From assembly GCF_014284365.1 (NCBI RefSeq), contig NZ_JACOGG010000013.1:62001-126000 (forward strand): a stretch of 64,000 bases of DNA, written 5' to 3'. This DNA comes from Cognatundibacterium rugosum. Its GTDB lineage: Bacteria > Pseudomonadota > Gammaproteobacteria > Burkholderiales > Burkholderiaceae_D. The notes under the pieces are model-generated. The model was not told the DNA's origin. It worked only from the letters and a program-made list of their open reading frames with translations, and made no database searches. Every line of letters starts with the position of its first letter. Positions within the stretch are counted from its first letter, which is position 1. Below, piece after piece: positions 34,377-44,034 of this stretch. A program made the translations under genes and the position numbers.

Positions 34377-34976
34377 TTACAGCGGGTCAGCCACACCAAT
34401 AGGTGAAGGGCTGATATTCACGATCAGTGAGAATAACTGTTCATAGCGATAGCGTTCACCGCTGTCATCCAGCCGTTCACGGTTTTCCATGAAGGCGGCA
34501 TCTACTTCCTGCCAGTCATCGACAAACAGCACTTGCCTGGCGACCGGCATGATCACATCTTCTTCTTTACGCATATGCGCATAGTAAAACTTGGCATACT
34601 GCTCGACCAAGTCATAGAATTTGTCGAATGCAGTGTGGCCCTGGAATTCATACTGCAGCAAGGCATCCTGCAAACGATGGACTAAGACTTCGCCACTAGT
34701 GTGCTGTTCGATCAGCGCATCGAGTTCGGCATCGAGCTGGTGCGTGCGTTGCTTGATTTTCGCGAACAGGTACTGATCCTCTTTCGGATGATGGACTTTT
34801 TCGGGATATTCGGCGATGTAGTACAACATGGCACGAAATACCTTCAGATCCGGAACCGGTCCGCCCTGTTTGATTGAGCGTACAAAGTACAGCATGCCTT
34901 GTATGACAGCGGACAAATGCTCGTGTTCCTGGTGGATGATATCGACTGAAACCGGATGGAAATTCCTGGCGCTCAT
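34377..34976 (-). CDS. Hemerythrin-like HHE cation-binding protein
   Basis: A 199-residue four-helix protein with hemerythrin-type metal ligands: HQEHEHL near residue 16, HHPKEDQYLFAKI at about 62, and later HTAFDKFYDLVEQYAKFYYAHMRKEEDVIMPV. These supply the His/Glu set for a di-iron centre. Such proteins bind O2 or NO, or help repair iron-sulfur clusters; the role here is open. ATG 34976 is chosen because GGGAG lies 7 bases upstream, whereas the longer frame to 35030 has no ribosome-binding site. It is probably monocistronic and lies convergent to metR. Confidence 0.82.
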   Translation of the reverse strand: MSARNFHPVSVDIIHQEHEHLSAVIQGMLYFVRSIKQGGPVPDLKVFRAMLYYIAEYPEKVHHPKEDQYLFAKIKQRTHQLDAELDALIEQHTSGEVLVHRLQDALLQYEFQGHTAFDKFYDLVEQYAKFYYAHMRKEEDVIMPVARQVLFVDDWQEVDAAFMENRERLDDSGERYRYEQLFSLIVNISPSPIGVADPL

Positions 34977-35387
34977 CTTAAATCTCCCTGTTTTTGATTG
35001 TGCATCTGAATTGATATGGATCTGAAACACTGTATTGCGCGATAAGATAGTTAAACTGCGATGAATTTACTCTGTGCAGGCAAAGCCACCTTTGATATGG
35101 CGCAAATAGCAGACTGCGTCTGCGCTATTTCACGCATCGTGATGAGGTAAATGCTGCAACAGGCAGTGCTGACCTCATCCGTAAATTGAAGTATAGAAGC
35201 TGGCATTGGCTGCGTTTGAATATTGAGCATGTACCAATAAGATTTTTGTCGGGAGTCTGTTGTTCTGTCAGCTTGCCCGCCATCTGATCATAGAAGTAGT
35301 CCTGCACAGACCTATATTTTCTGTGTCTTTCTACGGCTTTTTGCCTGGTGAGCCGCGCCTGTCCTTGGTTTTCATTCTGCAAATGAG
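34977..35387. other. Gene-free interval upstream of the hemerythrin gene
   Basis: It holds the hemerythrin promoter region on the right side of the gene and otherwise nothing recognised. A 99-residue minus-strand open frame spans most of it but reads through the pepF terminator and has no family features, so I do not call it. Confidence 0.4.
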
Positions 35388-35418
35388 AAAAAACCTGCTT
35401 TGACGGGCAGGTTTTTTT
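35388..35418. terminator. Bidirectional terminator after the M3 peptidase gene
   Basis: ACCTGC and GCAGGT form the stem with an 8-nt loop, flanked by AAAAA on the left and TTTTTTT on the right. On the minus strand it ends the M3 peptidase transcript (stop at 35442). Confidence 0.85.
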
Positions 35419-35441
35419 CGTCACTGGCGCTGAAGTCGTGC

Positions 35442-37310
35442 TTACTGGCGTTTTTTAGCCAGTATCCCTTCAATCTGATCCATGATGCTGTTCATGCGCT
35501 TGAACACCGCCTGATACGGGGCGGGTGAGGCGAGGTCGACGCCAGCCTGTTTCACCAGCTGATACGGGTAGGCGGCGCCGCCGGTTTTCAGGATGTTGAG
35601 GTAGTTGTCGCGTGCGCCCGGTGTGCCTTTTAATACTTCATCGGCAAACATGGAACCGGCAGCGATCGAGGTCGCGTACTGGAACACATAGAAGCGGGTG
35701 TAGAAGTGTGGGATGTAAGCCCATTCGGTGGCATACACATCGTCGATTTTCATGATGCCTTCCTGATCGCCATGGTAGCGTTTCAGGATGCCGCCATAGA
35801 TCTGGCTCAGTCCTTCACCCGTCAGGGATTCGCCTTTGTCGACCTTGGCATGGACTTCGCGTTCAAAGTCGGCGAACATGGCCTGACGGAAGAAGGTGCC
35901 GCGCAGGTTTTCTAATGCTGAACCCAGATACAGCAGGCGTTCATCATCCGATTTTGCGATTTTCAGCATGTGATCGAGCAGGAATACTTCATTGGTGGTA
36001 GAAGCAATTTCTGCGGTAAAGGTCGGGTAGTCTGCCGTGATGAAGGGCTGCGCCTTATTCGCCAGATAGGAGTGCATCGCGTGGCCCCATTCGTGGCCCA
36101 GCGTCGAGAGCGACTCATAATCGTCGTTGTAATTCAACAGGATGTAAGGATGCACGTCATAGCCAGCGCCAGTCATGTAAGCGCCTGAGCGTTTGCGCGC
36201 GCGTGGGTAGACATCCATCCAGCGTTCGGTAGTCGCCTTAGTCATCGCCTTGGTGTAATCCTCACCCAGCGGTTTGACCGACTCCAGCATGTATTTCACG
36301 CCTTCAGTAATGCTGTATTTGAAGTCGCCCGATACCAGCGGTGGATAGATATCGTAGTAGCGCAGATCGTTCACACCCAGCATACGCGCACGCAGCTTGA
36401 AATAGCGGTGCAGGGTAGGCAGGTTAGCCTGGGTCTGGCTGATCAGGGTGTCATACACGGCGCGCGGCAAATTATTGGCATCAAGTGCATGGGTCAGCGA
36501 ATCCGGATAATTTCTGACCTTGGCATAGGTGCTGTCTCTTTTGAGTTGTTCATAAAACGTGACGCCATAGCTGCGCTCGAATTCTTTCCATTTGCCCCAA
36601 AATGCATCAAACACCAGCTTGCGGTCAGCACGATTCGACACGGCGCGGTATTTGGTATAGGCCGCCTGGTCGATCACAACTTCTTCGCCATTGGATAATT
36701 TCACTTTAGGCCAGGGCATATCGGCATTGGACAACGTGGAGTAGACCGCGCTGGCGGTGCCGGTTGCCATACTGAAGGTGGCGATCAGTGCCTCGGCTTT
36801 CTGATCCAGTGTGTGTTTGGCACCGCGCAGTATGTCATTGAGCGGGTGGCGGTAGATGCTCAGGGATTTATCTTTAGCCAGGTAGCCATCGATTTTTTTT
36901 GCGCCCAGGTTCAGCACTTCGGGACGGATAAAGGAACTGGCCTCTTCAAATTTACTGCCCAGGATGTCGGCCGTCTGCGCCAGATCCTGACCAGCGTTGT
37001 TGCCGGTATCCTGGTCGCGGAATTGGGCAGCGTAGGTGCTCAGACGAGAGTAGCGTTTTGCGATATCGGCATACAGATCCAAGCAGGATTTGAATTTTGG
37101 CAGTGAGTCACCCAGGTGGCCGCTGCATGTCAGCAGTTGTGGGAATTGCGCTTCCAGTTTTTTTGCATCCAGATCCCAGGCAGCGCGATCCTGATACAGA
37201 TCTTGCAGATTCCAGCGGTAGGCTTCGGTATCATTCGGATGATTGGCATAACTGCTGACAGGGAAGGCAAAAGCAAGGCCAATCAGCGCGGCGATCAGAT
37301 TTTTTTTCAT
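35442..37310 (-). CDS. Exported M3-family oligoendopeptidase (PepF-like)
   Basis: A 622-residue M3B metallopeptidase. The zinc motif HEWGH is at residues 406-410 within STLGHEWGHAMHSYL, and downstream FTAEIASTTNEVFLLDHML carries the third ligand Glu. Unlike cytoplasmic PepF it begins with a typical signal peptide (MKKNLIAALIGLAFAFPVSSYA, cleavage probably after the Ala), so it should act in the periplasm or outside. It cleaves short peptides. It stands alone, with a good terminator after it. Other exported peptidases lie within the same 30 kb, which suggests peptide scavenging. Confidence 0.88.
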   Translation of the reverse strand: MKKNLIAALIGLAFAFPVSSYANHPNDTEAYRWNLQDLYQDRAAWDLDAKKLEAQFPQLLTCSGHLGDSLPKFKSCLDLYADIAKRYSRLSTYAAQFRDQDTGNNAGQDLAQTADILGSKFEEASSFIRPEVLNLGAKKIDGYLAKDKSLSIYRHPLNDILRGAKHTLDQKAEALIATFSMATGTASAVYSTLSNADMPWPKVKLSNGEEVVIDQAAYTKYRAVSNRADRKLVFDAFWGKWKEFERSYGVTFYEQLKRDSTYAKVRNYPDSLTHALDANNLPRAVYDTLISQTQANLPTLHRYFKLRARMLGVNDLRYYDIYPPLVSGDFKYSITEGVKYMLESVKPLGEDYTKAMTKATTERWMDVYPRARKRSGAYMTGAGYDVHPYILLNYNDDYESLSTLGHEWGHAMHSYLANKAQPFITADYPTFTAEIASTTNEVFLLDHMLKIAKSDDERLLYLGSALENLRGTFFRQAMFADFEREVHAKVDKGESLTGEGLSQIYGGILKRYHGDQEGIMKIDDVYATEWAYIPHFYTRFYVFQYATSIAAGSMFADEVLKGTPGARDNYLNILKTGGAAYPYQLVKQAGVDLASPAPYQAVFKRMNSIMDQIEGILAKKRQ

Positions 37311-37580
37311 GGGGTCTCCTGGTTGTAGCGTGCAGGCCGGGCAGCCTGTAGCAATGTGTAATGCATAACCTGAAAATATACCGCGAACACTGCACTATTT
37401 CTAAGAAAAACCAGGTACTTCAACTTGGAAAAACAAAATTCCATAGAATCTTTGGCGAGCTGATGGCGCGTGCTGTTTTTATATGAAAATTCCCTGCTGA
37501 CAGCCTGAATTCTTTGGCTGGAGAAGAGCGTGCATGTCGCTTTCCGGTACAATTCAGAGACTCTGACTGTAGAACTCATC

Positions 37581-38546
37581 ATGAAACACTTCCGTTTTTC
37601 TCCTGATCCGATGACCATGATGTTATTGGGGATGATAGCACTGGCCAGCTTTTTTCCGGCGACCGGTGCTTATGCCTTAGCGTTTGACCGTTTATCGACG
37701 CTGATGATCGCTGTGCTGTTTTTCATGCATGGTGCGCGTTTATCACGTGAAGCGGTGGTGGCTGGCATGATGCACTGGCGGCTGCATCTGCTGGTGTTGG
37801 GGATTACCTTTGCGCTGTTCCCTGTGCTGGGTTTGGCCTTACGGCCCGTGCTGGAGTCGCTGGTGACGCCTGAGATTTATTTAGGCATCCTGTATCTGTG
37901 TGTGCTGCCATCGACGGTGCAATCCTCGATTGCTTTCACGTCTGTTGCGCGCGGCAATGTCTCGGCTGCAGTATGCAGTGCCTCAGCCAGTAATATTCTG
38001 GGCATATTCATCACGCCTGTTCTGGTCAGCCTGATCGTGAAAGCCGGTTCTGGCTTACCTTTCTCCTGGGAGCCGGTGCTGAAGATCGTCGTGCAGCTCT
38101 TGCTGCCCTTTGTTGCGGGTCAGTTGTTGCGTCCCTTGATACGGCAATGGGTGGATCGCTGGTCGGGCGCACTAAAAAAGCTGGATCAGAGTTCGATTTT
38201 GCTGGTGGTGTATGTCGCGTTTGGCGAAGCGGTGGTGCAGGGCATCTGGCAGCGGGTACCGCTTGCGATGCTGCTGGTGATATTGATGATCAGCGCACTG
38301 CTGCTGACCATCATCATGCTTATCACGACTTATGGCAGCCGGCGTCTGGGGTTCTCTAAGGAAGATGAAATCACTATCGTATTTTGTGGCTCGAAAAAAA
38401 GTCTGGCCAGCGGTGTGCCTATGGCTAAAGTGTTGTTTGCCGGCGGCTCGGCCGGTTTAGTTTTACTTCCTATCATGCTGTTTCATCAGTTACAGTTGAT
38501 GGTTTGTACCGTGCTGGCGCAGCGGTATGCCAGCCGCAAAAACTGA
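37581..38546 (+). CDS. Bile acid:sodium symporter-like transporter (YfeH/SBF-like family)
   Basis: A 321-residue membrane protein with about ten hydrophobic segments. Characteristic stretches are [21 protein letters not shown] and [19 protein letters not shown], matching the SBF-like group that includes YfeH and the vertebrate SLC10A7 relatives. Transport substrate is not known for the bacterial members. ATG 37581 is used; the frame extends upstream to 37530 but the extra residues are polar and unlikely for this family. Stop is 53 bp before the next gene, so co-transcription with the isomerase is possible. Confidence 0.82.
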   Translation: MKHFRFSPDPMTMMLLGMIALASFFPATGAYALAFDRLSTLMIAVLFFMHGARLSREAVVAGMMHWRLHLLVLGITFALFPVLGLALRPVLESLVTPEIYLGILYLCVLPSTVQSSIAFTSVARGNVSAAVCSASASNILGIFITPVLVSLIVKAGSGLPFSWEPVLKIVVQLLLPFVAGQLLRPLIRQWVDRWSGALKKLDQSSILLVVYVAFGEAVVQGIWQRVPLAMLLVILMISALLLTIIMLITTYGSRRLGFSKEDEITIVFCGSKKSLASGVPMAKVLFAGGSAGLVLLPIMLFHQLQLMVCTVLAQRYASRKN

Positions 38547-38599
38547 GCGGACAATTTTTTCATTCGCAGTCAACAGTCAATTCACTTAAGGATAGAAGC

Positions 38600-39397
38600 A
38601 TGCCTCAGTTTGCAGCCAACCTTAGCATGATGTATCAGGAATATCCCTTCTTGCAGCGTTTTGCCGCAGCTGCGCAAGACGGCTTTAAAGCGGTCGAGTA
38701 TCTGTTTCCGTATGAATTTTCTGCACAGGAATTGCGTGATGCGCTGGACGCGGCAGGCTTGCAGCAAGTCTTATTCAATGCCCCGCCGGGTGACTGGGCT
38801 GCCGGTGAGCGCGGTATTGCCGCTTTGCCGGGGCGCGAGGCGGAATTCAGACTAGGCTTTGATCAGGCACTTAGCTATGCGGAAGTATTGGGTAATCCAT
38901 ACATCCATGTAATGGCTGGCATCGTCGATGCACAACAAGACCATGAGCGTTGTCGTGCGGTGTATCAGCGTAATCTGGCGTATGCGGCATTGCATGCAGC
39001 GCGTCATGAAAAGATCGTGTTGATCGAGCCGATTAACACCCGTGATATGCCGGGCTATTTTTTAAATATGCAGGAAGATGCGCAGCAAATTTGCCATGAA
39101 ATCGGCGTCGAGAATCTGCAACTGCAGTTTGATATTTATCATTGCCAGATCATGCAGGGCGACGTCACAACCCGCATGTTGGAGGGCTTGCGACGTCAGG
39201 AAGGCCAGATCGCGCACATACAGATCGCTGGTGTGCCGGGACGGCAGGAACCTTCGCTGGGCGAGCTGAATTATCCCTATCTGTTTGCACAACTGGATGC
39301 GGCGGGTTATGCGGGCTGGGTCGGTTGCGAATACCGTCCGGCGGCTGGGACTTCAGCCGGACTGGACTGGCTGCGGCCCTACTTAAAGCGGGATTGA
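38600..39397 (+). CDS. Hydroxypyruvate isomerase-family TIM-barrel protein
   Basis: A 265-residue xylose-isomerase-like TIM barrel. The start [20 protein letters not shown] and [11 protein letters not shown], plus [28 protein letters not shown] and [10 protein letters not shown], match hydroxypyruvate isomerase (Hyi) and the closely related 2-oxo-tetronate isomerase OtnI. The conserved acids Glu and Asp in IEPIN, FDIYH and GCEYRP bind the divalent metal. AAGGA precedes ATG 38600. No glyoxylate or tetronate genes are adjacent, so the choice between Hyi and OtnI cannot be made from context. Confidence 0.8.
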   Translation: MPQFAANLSMMYQEYPFLQRFAAAAQDGFKAVEYLFPYEFSAQELRDALDAAGLQQVLFNAPPGDWAAGERGIAALPGREAEFRLGFDQALSYAEVLGNPYIHVMAGIVDAQQDHERCRAVYQRNLAYAALHAARHEKIVLIEPINTRDMPGYFLNMQEDAQQICHEIGVENLQLQFDIYHCQIMQGDVTTRMLEGLRRQEGQIAHIQIAGVPGRQEPSLGELNYPYLFAQLDAAGYAGWVGCEYRPAAGTSAGLDWLRPYLKRD

Positions 39398-39427
39398 AAG
39401 GCTGTTTTACTGCATGCTAAGCACCGA

Positions 39428-39458
39428 CGACAAAGCCCCGTTACTGCGGGCTTTGTCG
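39428..39458. terminator. Hairpin terminator between the isomerase and collagenase genes
   Basis: A perfect 11-bp stem, CGACAAAGCCC with GGGCTTTGTCG, has a 9-nt loop between two convergent genes. There is no long T tract, but position and stability suggest a terminator serving one or both. Confidence 0.65.
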
Positions 39459-39479
39459 CTATCAGGAGATTAATGTTGT

Positions 39480-42077
39480 TCAGTATTGCGTTGTGACTTT
39501 CAGACCCGAGAACTTAGTTACTCCGTATAAGCTGATATAGATGTAACCGGCAGGTGGGTTGTTGATGATCACGCTTTCGTTGTTGCCCGGATTGACCGAA
39601 CTCGCATTGTAGTGATCGCGTGAAGGCCAGCTGCCATTGGTGCTCACATACATATCCGCATTGCCTGTGCCACCACTGGTACTGATCGTCAGTTTGGTGG
39701 TGCCAGCCGGGACGCTGAGATACAGATAAGCGTAGTCGCCTGCCACACTGCTCACATTGCTGCGACTGCAGTTTTTGCCCAATGCAGCAGCACTGCCAGG
39801 GCATTCCGGCAAATTTCCCCCGTTGCTGAGATTGATGGTTGTTGAGACCTTACTGCTGTCGCCCGCATTGTCTTTCACCGTCAAGGTAACCGTGTAGCTA
39901 CCTGGATTGCTATAGGTTTTTGACGGGTTGCTGGCACTGGAACTGCTGCCATCGCCAAAGTCCCAGCTACGGCTGACGATACTGCCATCACTGTCGGTCG
40001 AGGCATCGCTGAAACTGACGCTCAGGCCATTGATGCTGCTATTGAACGCGGCTACCGGTGGTTTGTTCACTGGTGGCACGGTTGAGCTGCATTGCGGTAA
40101 AGAGCCATTGTTCACGCAAGGCAGCCATGCACTGAAGTCCGCATCCAGCGTGGTGTTGATGCCATTCATATAGCTGGTGTATGCGCTGTAATTCCCTGGA
40201 CGGAAATAGGAATTCAACAATGTGCTGACCCGATTGCGCTGCTTTTCAAACATATAGCGTACTGCCAGATAGCCCCAGTTATACACTCTGGTCTGACCGG
40301 ACGAATAGTCATTGTTGAAAATCTGACTCAGTTTGTAGGTGCCGCTGGCTGCCTGAGCCTTCGCATCGCTGTACTCGAGTTTGCGATACGAGTAAGACAT
40401 ATACTCCGCAAAACCCTCTATCCACCAGATAGAATTGACACTGACGGCAGCATTGAAATCACCAAACATATTAAAGCGGCCATCCAGGTAGTGGATGTAT
40501 TCGTGGGTCAGATTCCAGATTTCAAAAGCAGGCAACTTCCATTCGGCCTGGTAAGCGATAAAGCGCGCCTGGTTATTGGCAGCGGAAGGATCTCCTTCCA
40601 GATACATGCCGCCGTTATTGGTATCGATGCCAAAAATTGCACCGGCATAGGTAGCGTAGGATTTGCTGCTATTGAAAATCACCATTTCCAGCTGCTTGTT
40701 ATTGTCATTCGCAACCGGCACATTCCCAGACTGTACCTGCTGATGAAAATATGACTCTTCGCCGCCGACAATGCTACAGGCTTCCTGCAGTTGTGCGCTG
40801 GTCAGCGATTGCGCTTTGAGTCTGAGTGTCGGTGAGCAGCTATATCGTACCGGCAGCACATTGCTGTCTAAGGTAGACTGGAAATTGCACAGATTGTAGT
40901 AAGCACAGTTTGCTTTATCGTAGTAGTCGACCATTTCGCCTAGCCCTACCCAGACAGCAGCGGTATTACCTGTGACATTGCTACGGTCTAGCATGGTTTT
41001 TACGCGGGATTTGGCCAGATTTTTTAATGCGCCGCCTTCGCTATATTGCAGAAAACGCGCCATTTCACGGCCTGCATTCGCGACCAGATAGTCGTTATCT
41101 GTCCCAAGCAAACCGAAGTTCGCATTCATGAAATTGTAGAGGCTATCCACGATAGTCGGGTCGGACTGCACCAGTGATTTGAAATCGGCATTCTGATGCC
41201 CGCGAAACAGAACAGTGAATGCGTTGTTGACGGCACTGCGCATGTACCAGAAATTGAGGAAGCTGCTGTTCAGGCTCAGCATGCGTTTAACCGCGGTGTT
41301 CAGGTAGCGAGCGTTCTCAGTTGCGCTGTCTATCAGGGTGATAAATTCAGACAGGATTTCACCGTGTACGTCATTCATCAGCACAAAATTCGGATTTTTG
41401 ATAAACGCATCTAAGGCTGCGCGTATCGCAGTTTGCAGATTCGTGCCATAGCTGCCTACCGCCGTATCGTAAAACTGCACATAGTAACCTGCACGCAAAA
41501 ACATCACCATTTGCAATGCGCTACCCGCATTGCTGCCGTTATAGCTGGCGGCTTCGCTTTCAAAGGCTTTGGCTATCGTGACCATCTGCGCTTCTTTAAA
41601 AATGGCATTCGCCTGAGCGCCACTGACACCGAATAAATCATTGATGCAAGCTGAGCTTGAGGACTTCACCAGGCTGACCAGCGCAGCGCCGCTGGCGGAA
41701 GCAAACGCATTGCGATCGCAGGCTGCGAGTGCTTTGTCCAGTGTTAAAGCACGCGATGACTTGGCCAGTTCAGCTTTGGACAGATTCGTACTCAACGATG
41801 AGGGACGGTTTGGAATAGCGGCCTGGTCGGCGCTGCCATAGCTAATGCGGGCATTGATCTGGCTCGCCTGCCGTGGCGCCCGTTCAGCGGGAGTGTAGGA
41901 TTTTTTCTGGTGGTGTTTGCTGGAAGCCTGAGATTCCAGGCTGGCGGTTTTGTTGACTGGTGCGGATAGCTTGTCCTGAGCGTCAAGTGCATGGCCTTCT
42001 GAGGCGAGCAGCGTGCCGCTGATCGCTGCACAGGAAATGAGTAAACGGGGTAAGGCGGTGGAAAGATAGCGTTTCAA
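39480..42077 (-). CDS. Secreted M9-family collagenase with PKD and PPC domains
   Basis: An 865-residue secreted metallopeptidase. A signal peptide (about residues 1-30) is followed by a long helical activator region. The peptidase domain has HEYIHYLDGRFN (zinc motif HEYIH, residues 525-529) and IWWIEGFAEYMSYS with the third ligand Glu. A PKD domain (PPVAAFNSSINGLSVSF ... WDFGDGSSSS ... GSYTVTLTV) and a C-terminal PPC domain (LYLSVPAGTTKLTIST ... GNADMYVS) follow, as in Vibrio and clostridial collagenases. I prefer the TTG start at 42077, 6-7 bases after AAAGGAG and opening with MKRYL. The ATG at 42098 lacks a ribosome-binding site and would add seven residues. Confidence 0.88.
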   Translation of the reverse strand: MKRYLSTALPRLLISCAAISGTLLASEGHALDAQDKLSAPVNKTASLESQASSKHHQKKSYTPAERAPRQASQINARISYGSADQAAIPNRPSSLSTNLSKAELAKSSRALTLDKALAACDRNAFASASGAALVSLVKSSSSACINDLFGVSGAQANAIFKEAQMVTIAKAFESEAASYNGSNAGSALQMVMFLRAGYYVQFYDTAVGSYGTNLQTAIRAALDAFIKNPNFVLMNDVHGEILSEFITLIDSATENARYLNTAVKRMLSLNSSFLNFWYMRSAVNNAFTVLFRGHQNADFKSLVQSDPTIVDSLYNFMNANFGLLGTDNDYLVANAGREMARFLQYSEGGALKNLAKSRVKTMLDRSNVTGNTAAVWVGLGEMVDYYDKANCAYYNLCNFQSTLDSNVLPVRYSCSPTLRLKAQSLTSAQLQEACSIVGGEESYFHQQVQSGNVPVANDNNKQLEMVIFNSSKSYATYAGAIFGIDTNNGGMYLEGDPSAANNQARFIAYQAEWKLPAFEIWNLTHEYIHYLDGRFNMFGDFNAAVSVNSIWWIEGFAEYMSYSYRKLEYSDAKAQAASGTYKLSQIFNNDYSSGQTRVYNWGYLAVRYMFEKQRNRVSTLLNSYFRPGNYSAYTSYMNGINTTLDADFSAWLPCVNNGSLPQCSSTVPPVNKPPVAAFNSSINGLSVSFSDASTDSDGSIVSRSWDFGDGSSSSASNPSKTYSNPGSYTVTLTVKDNAGDSSKVSTTINLSNGGNLPECPGSAAALGKNCSRSNVSSVAGDYAYLYLSVPAGTTKLTISTSGGTGNADMYVSTNGSWPSRDHYNASSVNPGNNESVIINNPPAGYIYISLYGVTKFSGLKVTTQY

Positions 42078-42727
42078 TTGAGTCTCCTTTGTTGGCATGG
42101 ATGCTAGGTAGTTTGTCCATGACGTGTAGATGCTTAACTGTTTTGCACATCGTTGAAGCCTGTCGGTGTCCTCCTTGAGTGTGGGTGGATAAAATGAATA
42201 TTTGTTTGTTTTTATTCGGAATTGCAGCGCTGAATTTGTTTGCTATTAATACATTGATACTAAAAATGATGCCTAATTGGTTAAAAATAGGAAATTAAGC
42301 AATAATTCAAAGAAAAAAATTACGCTGATGCAATTAATAAATATATTTATATTAGATTTGCGAAAAGTCAAATATATTTAGCGTCAAGACCTAAGGAGGG
42401 CGGGAAGGATGGACGGCGCTGTTTTCAGCGCTTGTTGCCCGTTCTTGTCATCGCGTGAGCAGGCCGCACGAGGGAAATGGCGTGGCAGTGAATTCAGGCT
42501 GAAACGCTGAAATTGCGCCGACTGGCTGATCTGAAACAGCCGTGTAAATGAGGTATGCAGAGAGTCGGGCAGAGAGGTGGGAGGTGTAGCGATAGGCGTG
42601 GCAAGCGCAAGCGCTGCATATGGATGGAACTGTTGTGGTAAGCGGAAGAGCCAGCGTTAGCCAACATTAACCAGTATTGGCCAGCTCCTCCTGTCCCCGG
42701 TCTGCGTTTGATGTATGCAGAGCAGGT
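42078..42727. other. Long gene-free interval upstream of the collagenase gene
   Basis: About 650 bp without a convincing gene. The part at 42190-42380 is strikingly AT-rich (runs such as AATAAATATATTTATATTAG) and probably holds the collagenase promoter on the minus strand. The part at 42400-42720 returns to ordinary composition. No RNA gene or repeat was recognised. Confidence 0.45.
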
Positions 42728-43753
42728 TTATTCTTGCGCTACTTGCAGTATCAGTTTGCCGAAATTTTTACCTTCAAACAGCATCAGCAGGGCTTGCGGG
42801 AATTGCTCTAAGCCTTGCACGATATCCTCGCGGGTGTGGAATTGTCCTTGCTGCATCCAGGCGCCCATTTCCGCAACGGCTTCCGCATAACGGCTTGCAT
42901 AATCAAATACCACAATGCCTTCCATGCGTGCACGGTTGACCAGTAAAGACAGGTAATTTGCCGGGCCTTTCACAGGCGTCGTGTTGTTGTACTGGGAAAT
43001 CGCGCCGCAAATAATGATGCGCGCTTTCAGGTTGATGCGGGTCAGCACTGTATCGAGAATATCGCCGCCGACGTTGTCGAAGTAGATATCCACACCATTA
43101 GGGCAATGTGTTTTGAGTCCTTCTTTGACTGAGTTGTTTTTATAGTCTATGCAGGCATCAAAACCCAGCTCCTTGACCACGAAATCACATTTCTCTTTGC
43201 CACCTGCGATGCCCACCACGCGACAGCCTTTTTGTTTGGCGACCTGGCCTACGGTTTGTCCTACCGCACCGGCGGCACCCGACACCACCACGGTTTCGCC
43301 CGCTTTAGGTTGTCCGACATCGAGCAAGCCGAAATATGCGGTCATCCCCGGCATACCCAGCGCATTCAGAAATTTTGGCAGCGCCGCCAGCTTGGGTGAG
43401 ACTGGATAAAACGCCGCGTGTTTATCATTGGCATCGCCTATCCAGTATTCCTGCACACCGGTACCACCAGATACATAATCACCGGCTTTAAAACGTGGCG
43501 ATTTGGATTCAACTACCTGGCCGATGCCGCCCGCCCGCATGACTTCGCCGATTGCAACCGGGCGGATATAGGATTTACCCTCATTCATCCAGCCGCGCAT
43601 GGCCGGGTCCAGCGACAGGTAGATTGTTCTGATCAGGATTTCACCGTCCTGCAAGTCCCGCAGTGGCTCTTCGGTGAATTGCCAGTCGCTGGCTTGTGGT
43701 AAGCCGACCGGACGGGCTGCCAGACGGATTTGGTGGTTGATGCGTGGGTTCAT
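42728..43753 (-). CDS. Zinc-independent MDR-family NADP-dependent oxidoreductase (CurA-like)
   Basis: A 341-residue medium-chain reductase: an N-terminal GroES-like domain (LSLDPAMRGWMNEGKSY) and the Rossmann motif VVVSGAAGAVGQTVGQVAKQKG. GIAGGKEKCDF and YFDNVGGDILDTVL follow, and near the end GAISQYN. It lacks the zinc-binding cysteines of alcohol dehydrogenases. The closest named relatives are NADPH-dependent curcumin/alkenal double-bond reductases (CurA, leukotriene B4 dehydrogenase-like). The physiological substrate is unknown. GGAG precedes the ATG at 43753. It is divergent from purU with about 280 bp between. Confidence 0.85.
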   Translation of the reverse strand: MNPRINHQIRLAARPVGLPQASDWQFTEEPLRDLQDGEILIRTIYLSLDPAMRGWMNEGKSYIRPVAIGEVMRAGGIGQVVESKSPRFKAGDYVSGGTGVQEYWIGDANDKHAAFYPVSPKLAALPKFLNALGMPGMTAYFGLLDVGQPKAGETVVVSGAAGAVGQTVGQVAKQKGCRVVGIAGGKEKCDFVVKELGFDACIDYKNNSVKEGLKTHCPNGVDIYFDNVGGDILDTVLTRINLKARIIICGAISQYNNTTPVKGPANYLSLLVNRARMEGIVVFDYASRYAEAVAEMGAWMQQGQFHTREDIVQGLEQFPQALLMLFEGKNFGKLILQVAQE

Positions 43754-44034
43754 GTCGTCTCCAATTTATTTTTTGGGGCATCCGTGTGCATGTGGTGTAC
43801 GGATGTTTCTTCTTTGTCGCCGTACACAATATACATCAAATTGGAATAAATAGAACGAGCGTACTTTTTAAATTTTTTTGACAGATTTGGATTTTGTCAG
43901 TGCCACTGCCTTTGCCCGGTCTGAATAAAAACGCGTTCTCATGCGACAATGCGCACTTCGCTGTTTGCAGAAATATCCGAATATTATTTGAAAACTCTAT
44001 TCCTCAGAATAGCTGAACCAACGAAAAATCGAAA

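Noticed and set aside
35125..35424. 99-residue minus-strand open frame
   Set aside because: It begins within the terminator after the M3 peptidase gene, has no good ribosome-binding site and no recognisable features.
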